A stretch of 64,000 nucleotides of DNA from the NCBI RefSeq assembly GCF_020539505.1, contig NZ_JACDXW010000001.1:496001-560000 (forward strand). The letters run 5' to 3'. Position numbers and translations under genes: made by a program. The notes beneath the pieces are model-generated. The model ran no database searches and was not told where the DNA came from. It saw nothing but the letters and a program-made list of their open reading frames with translations. The stretch comes from Mesopusillimonas faecipullorum. GTDB taxonomy: Bacteria; Pseudomonadota; Gammaproteobacteria; Burkholderiales; Burkholderiaceae_B. Of this stretch, positions 37,063-46,367 are shown piece after piece (position 1 is the stretch's first letter; each line of letters opens with the position of its first letter).

Positions 37063-39501
37063 TTACAATTTATCGAGCGCCAACCATAGTCGCCGCAGAG
37101 TGGCGTCGTCCTCGTAAGGCAGGTCTTGAAACCCCAAGCGCACCAGCAACTTGCGCATGGCGTAATTGCTGTCCAAGACCTGGCCCTCAAGATAGTCCAG
37201 GCCTTGGCGCTTCGCCGCCTCTATCATGCCGCGCATAAGTTGCGAACCCAAGCCATGGCGCTGCCATTCGTCATGCACCACCAGCGCAAACTCCGCCCCG
37301 CGCCTGTCGCGCTGCAAGAAGTAGTGCGCAAGTCCCACGATCTGTTCTTCGGGAAAACCTCGATGGGCTGGATTAGGCACCTGCACGGTTGCCACCAAGG
37401 CCAGCTCGCGGTCGTAATCGATACGGCTATAGCGCGCCAGCATGCTGGGGGTCAGTTCACGGAGCAGATAGATGAACCGCATATAGCGCGACTCGTCCGA
37501 CAGGCTGCGCACGAAACCCTGCAACTTCTGCGCATCCTCAGGGCGTATGGGCCGCATCACCCAGCGCGTACCATCACGTAGTTTTGCCGGCTGCACCAGC
37601 TCGCGTGGATAAGGATGAATGGCCATGTGACGGTAGCCTGGGCCGTCCCAAGCGGCCTGCATGTCTTCGGGCGCCAAAAGGCTGGCCTTTATACGCCCCA
37701 AGCCCATATGGTTGCCGTCGGCCAAGCGCAGATCCAGGCTGAAGCTTTCCAGTGCCGGCACCTCGCAGGCCAGATCGGAAAGACAGATCAGGACATCCAG
37801 CAATTGTTCCAGGGCATCAACGGATAGCTCAGTCGCCAACACTTCATGCCAAAGCGGGCTGCGCTGAATCAGGCGGCGCGCCAATTCGTGGTTCAGCGGC
37901 GGCAGCTCTATGGCGGAGTCACCCGGCTGAACCGCATAACCCTGCCCGCCGAACCAAAGATAGGGCCCCAGACGATCATCGCGCATGATGCGAATAGACA
38001 TATCCAGACCGTCGGCGACAGCACCGAAATAGCGCCAAGGAAAATGAAAAAATGTCAGTAGGTGACGACAGTCGTCCAGCCCCAGCTCTCGGCGGCCTTG
38101 CTCTCGCAAATGAGCCAACATGGCCCGTACGCCACGCATCTCGGGTTGGTGACCCAAGGATTCGGCAGGCAATATCTGCAATGCCAAGCGTTGGTTGTAG
38201 TCGTGTGCGGCCAGTATGCTGAAGGCATGTGCGGCAGACTCGGGCGTTCGAAAAGCAGGGGCCCCCACTTCGTCCAGCTTACGACGCAGCTCACGAGCCT
38301 GCGCCTCGCCCATAAAGCACGTAATCACAGGTTTTCCCGCTCGTGGTACGACTTGGGCCAACGCCTGGGTCACCGCCGCCAAATCCAGCAATGGACTAGG
38401 CGCCAATAGCACCAGCACGCCATGTACCCCTTTGTCTTGAGCCAGCAGTTGTACCGCTTGGGCGGCTGCCTCTGGGGACAGCCCCGTCTCGGCGATGACG
38501 GCATCGCCTGGGCTGTCTACCTGAATGCCTGGCAAGGCTTGCAAGTCGCGCCGGGTAGCCATCGTCAGTCGCGCGTGCTCAATGGCAGAAGCCTCGGCCA
38601 TCACCGAGGCTGCCAACCGGACGCCCGCCCGACCGTTGGAAAATATCGCCACGCTGGGGCCTTTGGGGCGCTGGTGATAGCGTAAAACCTTGATCGCCGA
38701 AAACAGCTGCACGAAGTAACGCACCCGCACCACCCCGGCACGGCGAAGCAAGGCATCGAACACCGTCTGATGCATGGTGGGGCGCCCTTGCCCGTCTATC
38801 GTGCGCAGCACCACGACAGGCTTCACGGAAGACGCCGCCCGCAAGGCGCTTGCCAGTTCGCGTGCCGCAGGCGCGTGATCCATGTATAAGGCGATACTGT
38901 CTGTTTTGGAGTCGGTGGCCAGAAAATCCAGCACCTGCGCAATACTCAGCTGCGCTTCATCACCCATAGACATGACGGTGGAAAACCCCAGCCGCACGTC
39001 TTCGGCCCAATCCAGAACTGCCGCCATTAAAGAGTCTGAATGCGTGACGACGGCTGCCTGACCGCTACGGGCCAGACGCTCGACACGGCTGAAATTGAAG
39101 GCGCTGCCCGGCCTTTGCAAGCCAAGGGAGTTAGGGCCCAGTACCATGCTGTTATGCAGGCGCGCCCAAGCCATGCAATAGGCAGCCAGCTCTTGCCGAT
39201 TTTCTGGCAAGGTCCCGGCGTGCAACAACACCACGACACGGGGCCGCACGGCGGCAAGAGTGCCCAGCACCATAGGCAGGCGCTCCGGCTGAGTGCAAAC
39301 CAAGGCAAGATCCAGACGTTCGCCCGGCGCTACCCCCGCCAAAGACTCGGGAAGCTGCAGGGTGTCTTGTTCAGACAACAAGATTTGCGTGGCTTTAGCT
39401 TGCCAGCCCGGCTGCAATGCCGCCAGCGCCGGCAGCGGATGCTCACTGACAACCAGCAGAGATCTGGGCTCGAATAAGGGAGAAAGACGATGGCGCGGCA
39501 T
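37063..39501 (-). CDS. PatZ-like protein lysine acetyltransferase (ADP-forming acyl-CoA synthetase-like plus GNAT)
   Basis: An 812-residue protein in the layout of Pat/PatZ (YfiQ): a degenerate CoA-binding domain at the N terminus (MPRHRLSPLFEPRSLLVVS), a succinyl-CoA-ligase-like middle with SVAIFSNGRAGVRLAASVMAEA, an ATP-grasp-like part, and a C-terminal GNAT domain from about residue 640 with the acetyl-CoA loop DEWQRHGLGSQLMRG. Family members acetylate metabolic enzymes such as acetyl-CoA synthetase. The ATG at MPRHRL has AAGG a few bases upstream and fits; the open frame extends 15 codons further. It is divergent from gltX with 110 bp between. Confidence 0.9.
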   Translation of the reverse strand: MPRHRLSPLFEPRSLLVVSEHPLPALAALQPGWQAKATQILLSEQDTLQLPESLAGVAPGERLDLALVCTQPERLPMVLGTLAAVRPRVVVLLHAGTLPENRQELAAYCMAWARLHNSMVLGPNSLGLQRPGSAFNFSRVERLARSGQAAVVTHSDSLMAAVLDWAEDVRLGFSTVMSMGDEAQLSIAQVLDFLATDSKTDSIALYMDHAPAARELASALRAASSVKPVVVLRTIDGQGRPTMHQTVFDALLRRAGVVRVRYFVQLFSAIKVLRYHQRPKGPSVAIFSNGRAGVRLAASVMAEASAIEHARLTMATRRDLQALPGIQVDSPGDAVIAETGLSPEAAAQAVQLLAQDKGVHGVLVLLAPSPLLDLAAVTQALAQVVPRAGKPVITCFMGEAQARELRRKLDEVGAPAFRTPESAAHAFSILAAHDYNQRLALQILPAESLGHQPEMRGVRAMLAHLREQGRRELGLDDCRHLLTFFHFPWRYFGAVADGLDMSIRIMRDDRLGPYLWFGGQGYAVQPGDSAIELPPLNHELARRLIQRSPLWHEVLATELSVDALEQLLDVLICLSDLACEVPALESFSLDLRLADGNHMGLGRIKASLLAPEDMQAAWDGPGYRHMAIHPYPRELVQPAKLRDGTRWVMRPIRPEDAQKLQGFVRSLSDESRYMRFIYLLRELTPSMLARYSRIDYDRELALVATVQVPNPAHRGFPEEQIVGLAHYFLQRDRRGAEFALVVHDEWQRHGLGSQLMRGMIEAAKRQGLDYLEGQVLDSNYAMRKLLVRLGFQDLPYEDDATLRRLWLALDKL

Positions 39502-39611
39502 GACTGACCTTAAAATAGCGGCACTGCCTACTGATAACCATAGCAATGCACAGCTTTAATCCCGCTTAAGCTCAGCTGCCACATTGCGTTTTGCAAGCCT
39601 ATACACAATCC

Positions 39612-41027
39612 ATGTCTACGTCCACAACCCCTATCGTGCGCACACGCTTCGCGCCCTCACCCACAGGTTACCTGCATCTGGGCGGCGCTCGCACGGCCCT
39701 GTTTTCCTGGGCCTTTGCTCGCCACCATGGCGGCACCTTTGTGCTGCGCATCGAAGACACCGACCTGCAGCGCTCTACCCCCGAAGCCGTGCAAGCCATT
39801 CTGGACGGTATGCAATGGCTGAATCTCAGCCCTGACGAAGGCCCGTTCTATCAAATGCAGCGCATGGAGCGCTACCGCGAAGTTCTGGATGAATTACTGG
39901 CCAAAGGGGCCGTGTATCCGTGCTACAGCACCCCCGAAGAAGTCGAAGCCATGCGTGAACGTGCTCGCGCAGCCGGCCTGAAACCCAGGTATGACGGCAC
40001 TTGGCGTCCCGAAGCGGGAAAAACCCTGCCTGCCGTTCCCGAAGGCCGCCGTCCCGTGCTGCGCTTCAAGAATCCGCTTACCGGCGTGACTGCCTGGGAC
40101 GACATCATCAAAGGCCCTATCAGTTTCGATAACAGCGAACTCGATGACCTGATTGTTGCGCGCGGCGACGGTACGCCTACCTATAATTTTTGCGTGGTAG
40201 TCGATGACTGGGACATGCGTATCACCCACGTCTTGCGCGGCGATGACCACATCAACAATACGCCCCGTCAGATCAACATCCTGAAAGCGCTGGACGCCGA
40301 GCTCCCGCAGTATGGTCACTTGCCCATGATCCTGGGCCCCGACGGCGAGAAACTCTCCAAACGCCACGGTGCCGTCAGCGTCATGGAATATGACAAACAG
40401 GGCTACCTGCCTGAAGCCATGATCAATTACCTGGCCAGACTAGGCTGGAGCCACGGCAATGACGAGCTCTTCACCCGGGAGCAACTGGTTCAATGGTTCG
40501 ACTCACGCAGCCTGAGCAAGTCAGCTGCCCAGTGGGACCCAAAGAAACTCAACTGGGTCAACGCACACTACATCAAGCAAACGCCCGACGCCGAACTGGC
40601 CACATTGGTGGATGCGCATATTCGTGAACTCGGGGGCGACCCTCAAGCCGTCGATCTTCCCGCTGTCATGGCCTTGCTTAAAGACCGCGCCGAAACCTTG
40701 GTTCAACTGGCCCAAGGCGCACTGCTGTTTTGCGCTCCTTACACGCCCGCCGACCCTGCTTTGGTGGCCGAACACCTCAACGACGAAGCCCTGGAGACCC
40801 TGCGCTCCTTCCGCATCCACGCCTCTAAGCTGCCCGACTGGACAGCCGCCGCCTTGCACGATGTGATTCAGGCCACTTTGGCTGAACGCGGCATCAAAAT
40901 GCCCAAACTCGGCATCCCCTTGCGGATAGCCGCCACCGGCCAGAAACAGACGCCGGCCCTCGACACCGTGCTGGCCATTCTGGGGCGTGAAACCGTCATG
41001 CAGCGCTTGAGCGCCGTGCTCGACTGA
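39612..41027 (+). CDS. gltX: Glutamyl-tRNA synthetase
   Basis: GltX charges tRNA-Glu. The 471-residue class I synthetase has the HIGH-like motif in [13 protein letters not shown] and the KMSKS-like motif KLSKRHG, with the [42 protein letters not shown] blocks. Whether it also charges tRNA-Gln is not visible here. I start at [13 protein letters not shown]; no strong Shine-Dalgarno sequence precedes it, and seven earlier codons in frame lack similarity. Confidence 0.98.
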   Translation: MSTSTTPIVRTRFAPSPTGYLHLGGARTALFSWAFARHHGGTFVLRIEDTDLQRSTPEAVQAILDGMQWLNLSPDEGPFYQMQRMERYREVLDELLAKGAVYPCYSTPEEVEAMRERARAAGLKPRYDGTWRPEAGKTLPAVPEGRRPVLRFKNPLTGVTAWDDIIKGPISFDNSELDDLIVARGDGTPTYNFCVVVDDWDMRITHVLRGDDHINNTPRQINILKALDAELPQYGHLPMILGPDGEKLSKRHGAVSVMEYDKQGYLPEAMINYLARLGWSHGNDELFTREQLVQWFDSRSLSKSAAQWDPKKLNWVNAHYIKQTPDAELATLVDAHIRELGGDPQAVDLPAVMALLKDRAETLVQLAQGALLFCAPYTPADPALVAEHLNDEALETLRSFRIHASKLPDWTAAALHDVIQATLAERGIKMPKLGIPLRIAATGQKQTPALDTVLAILGRETVMQRLSAVLD

Positions 41028-41059
41028 ACAAAAACGCCCTGCCCAAGCAGGCTGCGCCA

Positions 41060-41110
41060 GGGGGCTGGCAAGCACAAGTAAACCATGTGTATCAGCACTT
41101 GCCACCCCCC
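41060..41110 (+). repeat. Inverted repeat between gltX and nrdA
   Basis: Arms gggggctggcaag (41060-41072) and cttgccacccccc (41098-41110) pair over 13 bp with one mismatch and a 25-nt loop, 33 nt after the gltX stop. There is no T-tract. It may act as a gltX 3' end structure, well before the nrd promoter. Confidence 0.5.
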
Positions 41111-41148
41111 TCCCTCGGCACTACAATTAGTGGGCCAATAAAAACAAA

Positions 41149-41186
41149 CCACAATATATAGTGGCTTAACCCACTATATATTGTGG
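41149..41186 (+). promoter_or_regulatory. Paired NrdR boxes upstream of nrdA
   Basis: Two 16-bp boxes, ccacaatatatagtgg (41149-41164) and ccactatatattgtgg (41171-41186), are separated by 6 bp, so their centres are 22 bp (two helical turns) apart. The second is the exact reverse complement of the first. This matches the NrdR consensus and paired architecture found upstream of ribonucleotide reductase genes; NrdR represses them when dATP is abundant. Confidence 0.92.
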
Positions 41187-41193
41187 TTATAAT
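41166..41193 (+). promoter_or_regulatory. nrdA promoter
   Basis: A perfect -10 TATAAT (41188-41193) follows a weak -35 TTAACC (41166-41171) at 16 bp. The second NrdR box lies between them, so repressor binding would exclude RNA polymerase. The leader to nrdA is about 105 nt. Confidence 0.75.
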
Positions 41194-41304
41194 CCGTTCC
41201 CTTTTTCCGCCCATGCACTGGCTCACAAGGCCAGCGCATCGTATCGCCCTACTTCAGCGTGCGCCGTTTTACCGGCGGTGCGCCTCATCTTCCCCGGAGC
41301 CCAC

Positions 41305-44232
41305 ATGCAGACGACTCAACCAGCGACCTCCCTACCGGAAAATCTGCCGCCCTCCTCATCCGACGCCACCACAGAACCCAGCGGTGCCGGTCAATGGCAT
41401 AGCTTCCATATCATTCGTCGCAACGGCAGCGTCGTCAGCTTCGAACCGGGAAAAATCGCTGTTGCCATGACCAAAGCCTTCCTCGCCGTTAGCGGCGGTC
41501 AGGGTGCGGCGTCTGCCCGTATCCGCGAACTGGTCGAGCAACTCACAGCCCAGGTCGTCAATGCCTTGGTGCGCCATCGCCCCTCGGGTGGCACGTTTCA
41601 CATCGAAGAAATCCAAGACCAGGTAGAACTGGCACTGATGCGCTCAGGTGAGCACGATGTTGCCCGCGCCTATGTGCTGTATCGTGAAAAACGCGCCCAA
41701 GAACGCGCCCGCGACACCGCTGCCAACACCCAAAGCAGCCCCCCCCAAGAAAAACCCGGCATCAGCGTGCTCGACAAAGGCGCACGCCGACCCTTAGACA
41801 TGGCGCTGCTGCGCAAGACCATCGCCGAAGCCGCAACCGGGCACGGTGAAATCATCGATGTCGATGCCATCCTCGAAGAGACCGTCAAGAACCTTTACGA
41901 CGGTGTACCCGTCGAAGAGGTTTACAAGTCCGCCATCCTGGCTGCCCGCGCCCTGGTTGAAACCGACCCCGCTTATAGCTATGTCACGGCTGGCTTGTTG
42001 CTGCACACCATACGCACGGAAGTCTTGGGCCGCGAAGTCGCACAATCCGCCATGACAGATGGCTACGCGCAGTATTTCCCCGAGTTCATCGCACTCGGCA
42101 TAGAAAGCGGCCTGCTCGATGCCAAACTGGGGCAGTTCGACTTGGTGCGCCTGGGCCAAGCCTTGCAAGCGCAACGCGACCATCAGTTCAACTACCTGGG
42201 CCTGCAAACCCTGTACGACCGCTATTTCCTGCACGTCCGTGGCCGTCGCATTGAACTGCCGCAAATCTTCTTCATGCGCGTCGCCATGGGTCTGGCCCTG
42301 AACGAGCCCGAACGCGAGGCACGCGCCATCGAGTTCTACGAGATTCTGTCCTCGTTCGACTTCATGAGTTCCACTCCCACCCTGTTCAACTCGGGCACGC
42401 TGCACTCGCAATTGTCCTCGTGCTACCTGACCACCGTCTCGGACGACCTCGAAGGTATCTACGACGCCATCAAAGAGAACGCACTGCTGGCCAAGTATGC
42501 CGGCGGCTTGGGCAACGACTGGACGCCTGTGCGCGCGTTGCGCAGCCACATTAAAGGCACCAACGGTGAAAGCCAAGGTGTCGTGCCCTTCCTTAAGGTT
42601 GTCAACGACACCGCCGTTGCGGTCAACCAAGGCGGCAAACGCAAAGGCGCCGTCTGCGCTTACCTAGAAACCTGGCACCTCGACATCGAAGAGTTCCTCG
42701 AACTGCGTAAAAACACCGGTGACGAGCGCCGTCGTACACACGACATGAACACGGCCAACTGGATACCCGATATGTTCATGAAGCGCGTCATGGAAGAAGG
42801 CGAGTGGACGCTGTTCTCGCCCTCCGACGTGCCCGATCTGCACGACAAGTATGGCCAAGAATTCGAAAAAGCCTACCTCGCCTACGAAGCCAAAGCCCGC
42901 TCCGGCGAGATCAAGCTGTTCAAGACGATTCCCGCCCTTTCTTTGTGGCGCAAGATGCTGTCCATGTTGTTCGAAACCGGCCACCCTTGGCTCACCTTCA
43001 AAGACCCTTGCAACATCCGCTCGCCGCAACAGCACGTGGGTGTGGTGCACAGCTCCAACCTTTGCACCGAAATCACACTCAACACCAACGAGTCTGAGAT
43101 CGCCGTGTGCAACCTGGGCTCGGTCAATTTGTCGGCCCACATGAAACGCAACGAAGCCGGCCAGTTCGTACTCGATCACGAAAAGCTTCAACGCACGATC
43201 AACATCGCCATGCGCATGTTGGATAACGTCATCGACATCAACTACTACGCCGTCGAGAAAGCCCGTAACGCCAATATGCGCCACCGCCCTGTCGGTATGG
43301 GCATCATGGGCTTCCAAGACTGCCTGTACAAAATGAAGGTGCCGTTTGCATCGCAAGCAGCCGTCGAGTTCTCCGACCAGTCCATGGAAGCCGTGTGCTA
43401 TTACGCTTACCAGGCCTCCAGCAAACTGGCTATCGAACGTGGCGCCTACAGCACCTTCAAGGGTTCGCTGTGGGACCGCGGCATCTTGCCCAAAGACACA
43501 CTGGCCCTGCTGCGCGAGCAGCGCGGCGGCTATGTCGACACCAACGACAGCGCCACCTTGGATTGGGACGCCTTGCGCGCCCATATCCAGCAACACGGCA
43601 TGCGTAACTCCAACTGCGTAGCCATTGCTCCCACCGCCACGATTTCCAACATCATCGGCGTCTCGCCTTGCATTGAACCCACGTACCGCAACCTGTACGT
43701 CAAGTCCAACCTGTCCGGCGAGTTCACCGTGGTCAACGAAGACTTGGTGCACGACCTCAAAGCACTGGGCCTGTGGGACGAAGTCATGGTCGCCGACCTT
43801 AAGTACTTCGACGGCAGCCTGGCTCGCATCGACCGCATCCCGGCCGAACTGCGCGAGCGCTATGCCACCGCTTTTGAAATCGACCCCACTTGGGTAGTTG
43901 AGTGCGCCGCACGTCGCCAAAAGTGGATAGACCAAGCGCAATCACTCAATATCTTCATGGCCGGCGTCTCGGGCAAGAAGCTCGACCACATCTACAAGCT
44001 GGCATGGGTACGCGGCCTGAAGACCACCTATTATCTGCGCGCAAGCGGTGCAACCAACGCCGAGAAATCCACCGGCCGCGGTGGTGAACTGAACGCCGTA
44101 TCGTCTTCGGTACCAGGCGCCGCCGCCGGCTTGGCCGCAGCCCCCGCACTACCCGACGCTGAAGTCGTCGGTGCGGTATGCACCATGCGCCCAGGCGACG
44201 AAGGCTTCGAAGAGTGCGAAGCTTGCCAGTAA
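41305..44232 (+). CDS. nrdA: Class Ia ribonucleotide reductase, large subunit
   Basis: NrdA reduces ribonucleoside diphosphates to deoxy forms and holds the regulatory sites. The 975-residue protein begins with a non-conserved tail and an ATP-cone (FHIIRRNGSVVSFEPGKIAVAMTKAF), which senses ATP/dATP. Active-site cysteines are C373 (SSCYL), C587 (NLCTEI) and C602 (AVCNLGS); the radical-transfer pair is in TTYYLRA and the C-terminal shuttle is the CEAC motif in FEECEACQ. The ATG at MQTTQPATS has GGAG 5 nt upstream; nine codons earlier the frame has another ATG with weaker support. It is 22 nt before nrdB. Confidence 0.98.
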   Translation: MQTTQPATSLPENLPPSSSDATTEPSGAGQWHSFHIIRRNGSVVSFEPGKIAVAMTKAFLAVSGGQGAASARIRELVEQLTAQVVNALVRHRPSGGTFHIEEIQDQVELALMRSGEHDVARAYVLYREKRAQERARDTAANTQSSPPQEKPGISVLDKGARRPLDMALLRKTIAEAATGHGEIIDVDAILEETVKNLYDGVPVEEVYKSAILAARALVETDPAYSYVTAGLLLHTIRTEVLGREVAQSAMTDGYAQYFPEFIALGIESGLLDAKLGQFDLVRLGQALQAQRDHQFNYLGLQTLYDRYFLHVRGRRIELPQIFFMRVAMGLALNEPEREARAIEFYEILSSFDFMSSTPTLFNSGTLHSQLSSCYLTTVSDDLEGIYDAIKENALLAKYAGGLGNDWTPVRALRSHIKGTNGESQGVVPFLKVVNDTAVAVNQGGKRKGAVCAYLETWHLDIEEFLELRKNTGDERRRTHDMNTANWIPDMFMKRVMEEGEWTLFSPSDVPDLHDKYGQEFEKAYLAYEAKARSGEIKLFKTIPALSLWRKMLSMLFETGHPWLTFKDPCNIRSPQQHVGVVHSSNLCTEITLNTNESEIAVCNLGSVNLSAHMKRNEAGQFVLDHEKLQRTINIAMRMLDNVIDINYYAVEKARNANMRHRPVGMGIMGFQDCLYKMKVPFASQAAVEFSDQSMEAVCYYAYQASSKLAIERGAYSTFKGSLWDRGILPKDTLALLREQRGGYVDTNDSATLDWDALRAHIQQHGMRNSNCVAIAPTATISNIIGVSPCIEPTYRNLYVKSNLSGEFTVVNEDLVHDLKALGLWDEVMVADLKYFDGSLARIDRIPAELRERYATAFEIDPTWVVECAARRQKWIDQAQSLNIFMAGVSGKKLDHIYKLAWVRGLKTTYYLRASGATNAEKSTGRGGELNAVSSSVPGAAAGLAAAPALPDAEVVGAVCTMRPGDEGFEECEACQ

Positions 44233-44254
44233 ACACGGTTAAAGGAAACTCATC

Positions 44255-45388
44255 ATGCTGAACTGGAACGACTCTTCCACCGCTAGCGCTCAACCAGCGC
44301 ACACGCCGCAACCCGCGACGTCCGACCTGGGCGTAACGGCAAGCGCCGAGGCTGCCGCCCCCGGCACCAGCCAACGCGTTCGTGCCGCCGACAAACGCAT
44401 CATCAACGGCACCACCGACGTCAATCAACTGGTGCCATTCAAATACAAATGGGCATGGGAAAAATACCTTGCCACTTGCGCCAACCACTGGATGCCGCAA
44501 GAGGTGAACATGTCGCGCGACATCGCTCTCTGGAAAGATCCTAACGGTCTTACCGACGACGAGCGCCGCATCGTTAAACGCAATCTGGGCTTCTTCGTTA
44601 CTGCTGACTCCCTGGCTGCCAACAACATCGTGTTGGGTACTTACCGTCATATCACCGCCCCAGAGTGCCGTCAGTTCTTGCTGCGTCAGGCATTCGAAGA
44701 GGCCATCCACACCCACGCCTATCAGTACATCGTTGAAAGCCTGGATCTCGACGAGTCCGAGATTTTCAATGCCTATCACGAAGTGCCGTCCATACGCGCC
44801 AAGGATGAGTTCCTCATCCCTTTCATCGACGCCATTGCCGACCCCCACTTCAAAACCGGCACCCCCGAAGCCGATCAAACCCTGCTCAAGTCCTTGATCG
44901 TTTTCGCATGCCTCATGGAAGGCCTGTTCTTCTATGTTGGTTTTACGCAAATTCTTGCGCTGGGCCGACAGAACAAAATGACGGGCGCCGCCGAGCAATA
45001 CATGTACATCCTTCGCGATGAGTCCATGCACTGCAACTTCGGTATCGATCTCATCAACACCATCAAGCTCGAGAACCCTCACCTGTGGACACCTGCCTTC
45101 CGCGCAGAAATTCAAGAGCTCTTCAAAACTGCCGTAGAGCTTGAATACGCTTACGCTGAAGACACCATGCCACGCGGCGTGCTGGGTCTTAATGCCACGA
45201 TGTTCAAGTCCTATCTTCGTTTCATTGCCAATCGTCGTTGCCAACAGATCGGCCTTGAAGCGCAATTCCCCGCCGAAGAAAATCCCTTCCCATGGATGGC
45301 GGAGATGATAGACCTCAAAAAAGAGCGCAACTTTTTCGAGACACGCGTCATCGAATATCAAACCGGTGGTGCATTGAGTTGGGAATAA
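44255..45388 (+). CDS. nrdB: Class Ia ribonucleotide reductase, small (radical) subunit
   Basis: NrdB houses the diiron-tyrosyl radical that starts catalysis in NrdA. In the 377-residue sequence the helix [14 protein letters not shown] holds E149, H152 and the radical tyrosine Y156, spaced as E115, H118 and Y122 of E. coli. The later ligand helices are [13 protein letters not shown] and the EGLFFYVGF region. The C terminus ([10 protein letters not shown]) is the peptide that docks on NrdA. AAAGGAAA stands just before the start. It forms one operon with nrdA. Confidence 0.98.
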   Translation: MLNWNDSSTASAQPAHTPQPATSDLGVTASAEAAAPGTSQRVRAADKRIINGTTDVNQLVPFKYKWAWEKYLATCANHWMPQEVNMSRDIALWKDPNGLTDDERRIVKRNLGFFVTADSLAANNIVLGTYRHITAPECRQFLLRQAFEEAIHTHAYQYIVESLDLDESEIFNAYHEVPSIRAKDEFLIPFIDAIADPHFKTGTPEADQTLLKSLIVFACLMEGLFFYVGFTQILALGRQNKMTGAAEQYMYILRDESMHCNFGIDLINTIKLENPHLWTPAFRAEIQELFKTAVELEYAYAEDTMPRGVLGLNATMFKSYLRFIANRRCQQIGLEAQFPAEENPFPWMAEMIDLKKERNFFETRVIEYQTGGALSWE

Positions 45389-45422
45389 TGCTTGGATACA
45401 CCAGGCGCTTCAGTTAGACTCT

Positions 45423-45452
45423 AGGCGTGCAAGGCTTATGCTTTGCACGCCT
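45423..45452 (+). repeat. Hairpin between nrdB and the H1-like gene
   Basis: Arms aggcgtgcaa (45423-45432) and ttgcacgcct (45443-45452) pair perfectly over 10 bp with a 10-nt loop, 35 nt after the nrdB stop. A T-tract is lacking. It may mark the end of the nrd transcript or protect its 3' end. Confidence 0.6.
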
Positions 45453-45539
45453 GCGCCATTTGAGATGGCTCGCACCCGAAGTGGGGGCCATATCAAATGG
45501 GTGAACGTATCCTTCGATCCAGTCTCAAGGAGCCCTACC

Positions 45540-46151
45540 ATGGCAACAGCCGAGAAAGCCGCGAAGAAGCCCGCGGCCAAGAAAGCAGCCGCAAAGAAAG
45601 CGCCTGCCAAGAAAGCCGCAGTCAAGAAGGTCGCAGCAAAGAAAGTCGTAGCGAAAAAAGCTGCGGTTAAAAAAGTTGCAGCAAAGAAAGTCGTAGCCAA
45701 AAAGGCTGCCGTTAAGAAGGTCGCTGCAAAGAAAACCGTAGCCAAGAAGGTCGCTGTCAAGAAAGTTGCTGCAAAGAAAGCCGTGGCCAAGAAGGCTGTA
45801 GTCAAGAAAGCCGCTGCCAAGAAAGTGGCAGCAAAGAAAGTCGCCGTCAAAAAAGTTGCAGCGAAAAAAGTAGCCGCAAAAAAGGCGCCTGCAAAGAAAG
45901 CCGTAGCGGTCAAAGCGCCAGCCAAGAAAGCGGCAAGCAAAGCAGCACCGGCAAAGAAAGCCGCCGCTACAAAGACTGTCGCCAAGAAAGCTCCCGCAAA
46001 AAAAGCGGCTGCTAAAAAGGCTGCAGCGCCTAAAAAGGCCAACGCCAAATCTGCTGCCAAAGCCGAAAAAGCCACTGCTGCCGCATCGGCGGCAAACCAG
46101 TCAGTGAACCCTGCTGCATCATGGCCGTTCCCTACCGGCAAGCGTCCTTAA
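45540..46151 (+). CDS. bpH1: Histone H1-like DNA-binding protein (BpH1 type)
   Basis: A 203-residue nucleoid protein resembling the C-terminal tail of eukaryotic H1 and the BpH1 and chlamydial Hc-type proteins. From about residue 6 to 160 the chain is a run of five-residue units of the form xxxKK, dominated by Ala, Val, Lys and Pro. Residues 31-45 and 46-60 are identical 15-residue blocks. The C terminus, [11 protein letters not shown], is the conserved non-repetitive tail of this family. AAGGAG lies 8 nt before the ATG. Predicted role: non-specific DNA binding and compaction. An antisense open frame is a by-product of the repeat composition. Confidence 0.92.
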   Translation: MATAEKAAKKPAAKKAAAKKAPAKKAAVKKVAAKKVVAKKAAVKKVAAKKVVAKKAAVKKVAAKKTVAKKVAVKKVAAKKAVAKKAVVKKAAAKKVAAKKVAVKKVAAKKVAAKKAPAKKAVAVKAPAKKAASKAAPAKKAAATKTVAKKAPAKKAAAKKAAAPKKANAKSAAKAEKATAAASAANQSVNPAASWPFPTGKRP

Positions 46152-46245
46152 GCATTATGCTGGGCGCCCCATCGGCCATTCGTTAAACACGTATCTTTTA
46201 AGCCGAACGCGTCATCAAGCAAGCTATCAGCTGGTGTTATATTTG

Positions 46246-46275
46246 AAGCTGCCTGGGTCACACCAGGCAGCTTTC
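46246..46275 (+). terminator. Terminator after the H1-like gene
   Basis: The arms aagctgcctgg and ccaggcagctt form a perfect 11-bp stem with a 6-nt loop (gtcaca), followed by a short T-rich stretch (tttct). It lies about 95 nt after the stop codon. Confidence 0.8.
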
Positions 46276-46367
46276 TATCATTACAGCCACGTGCTTATTA
46301 GCGGCACAAGCTAACACCAGCGCCGCCAGCCCCTTTTCCCTGAACTCGGCAAACTTTCGCATCCAAC

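Noticed and set aside
41115-41140. A third, degenerate NrdR box (acaattagtgg) upstream of the pair
   Set aside because: It lacks three central bases and the dyad symmetry of the real boxes; similarity is too short.
42664-43941. Antisense open frame of over 400 codons opposite nrdA (and similar ones opposite secA, accC, mpl and nrdB)
   Set aside because: Codon bias in GC-rich genes leaves the antisense frame open. The sense genes are complete and conserved, so these are shadows.
45410-46141. Long antisense open frame opposite the H1-like gene, rich in Ala and Phe
   Set aside because: It is the complement of AAG/AAA and GCC/GTC repeats, which gives an apparent membrane protein without stops. 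No start signal or independent features support it.
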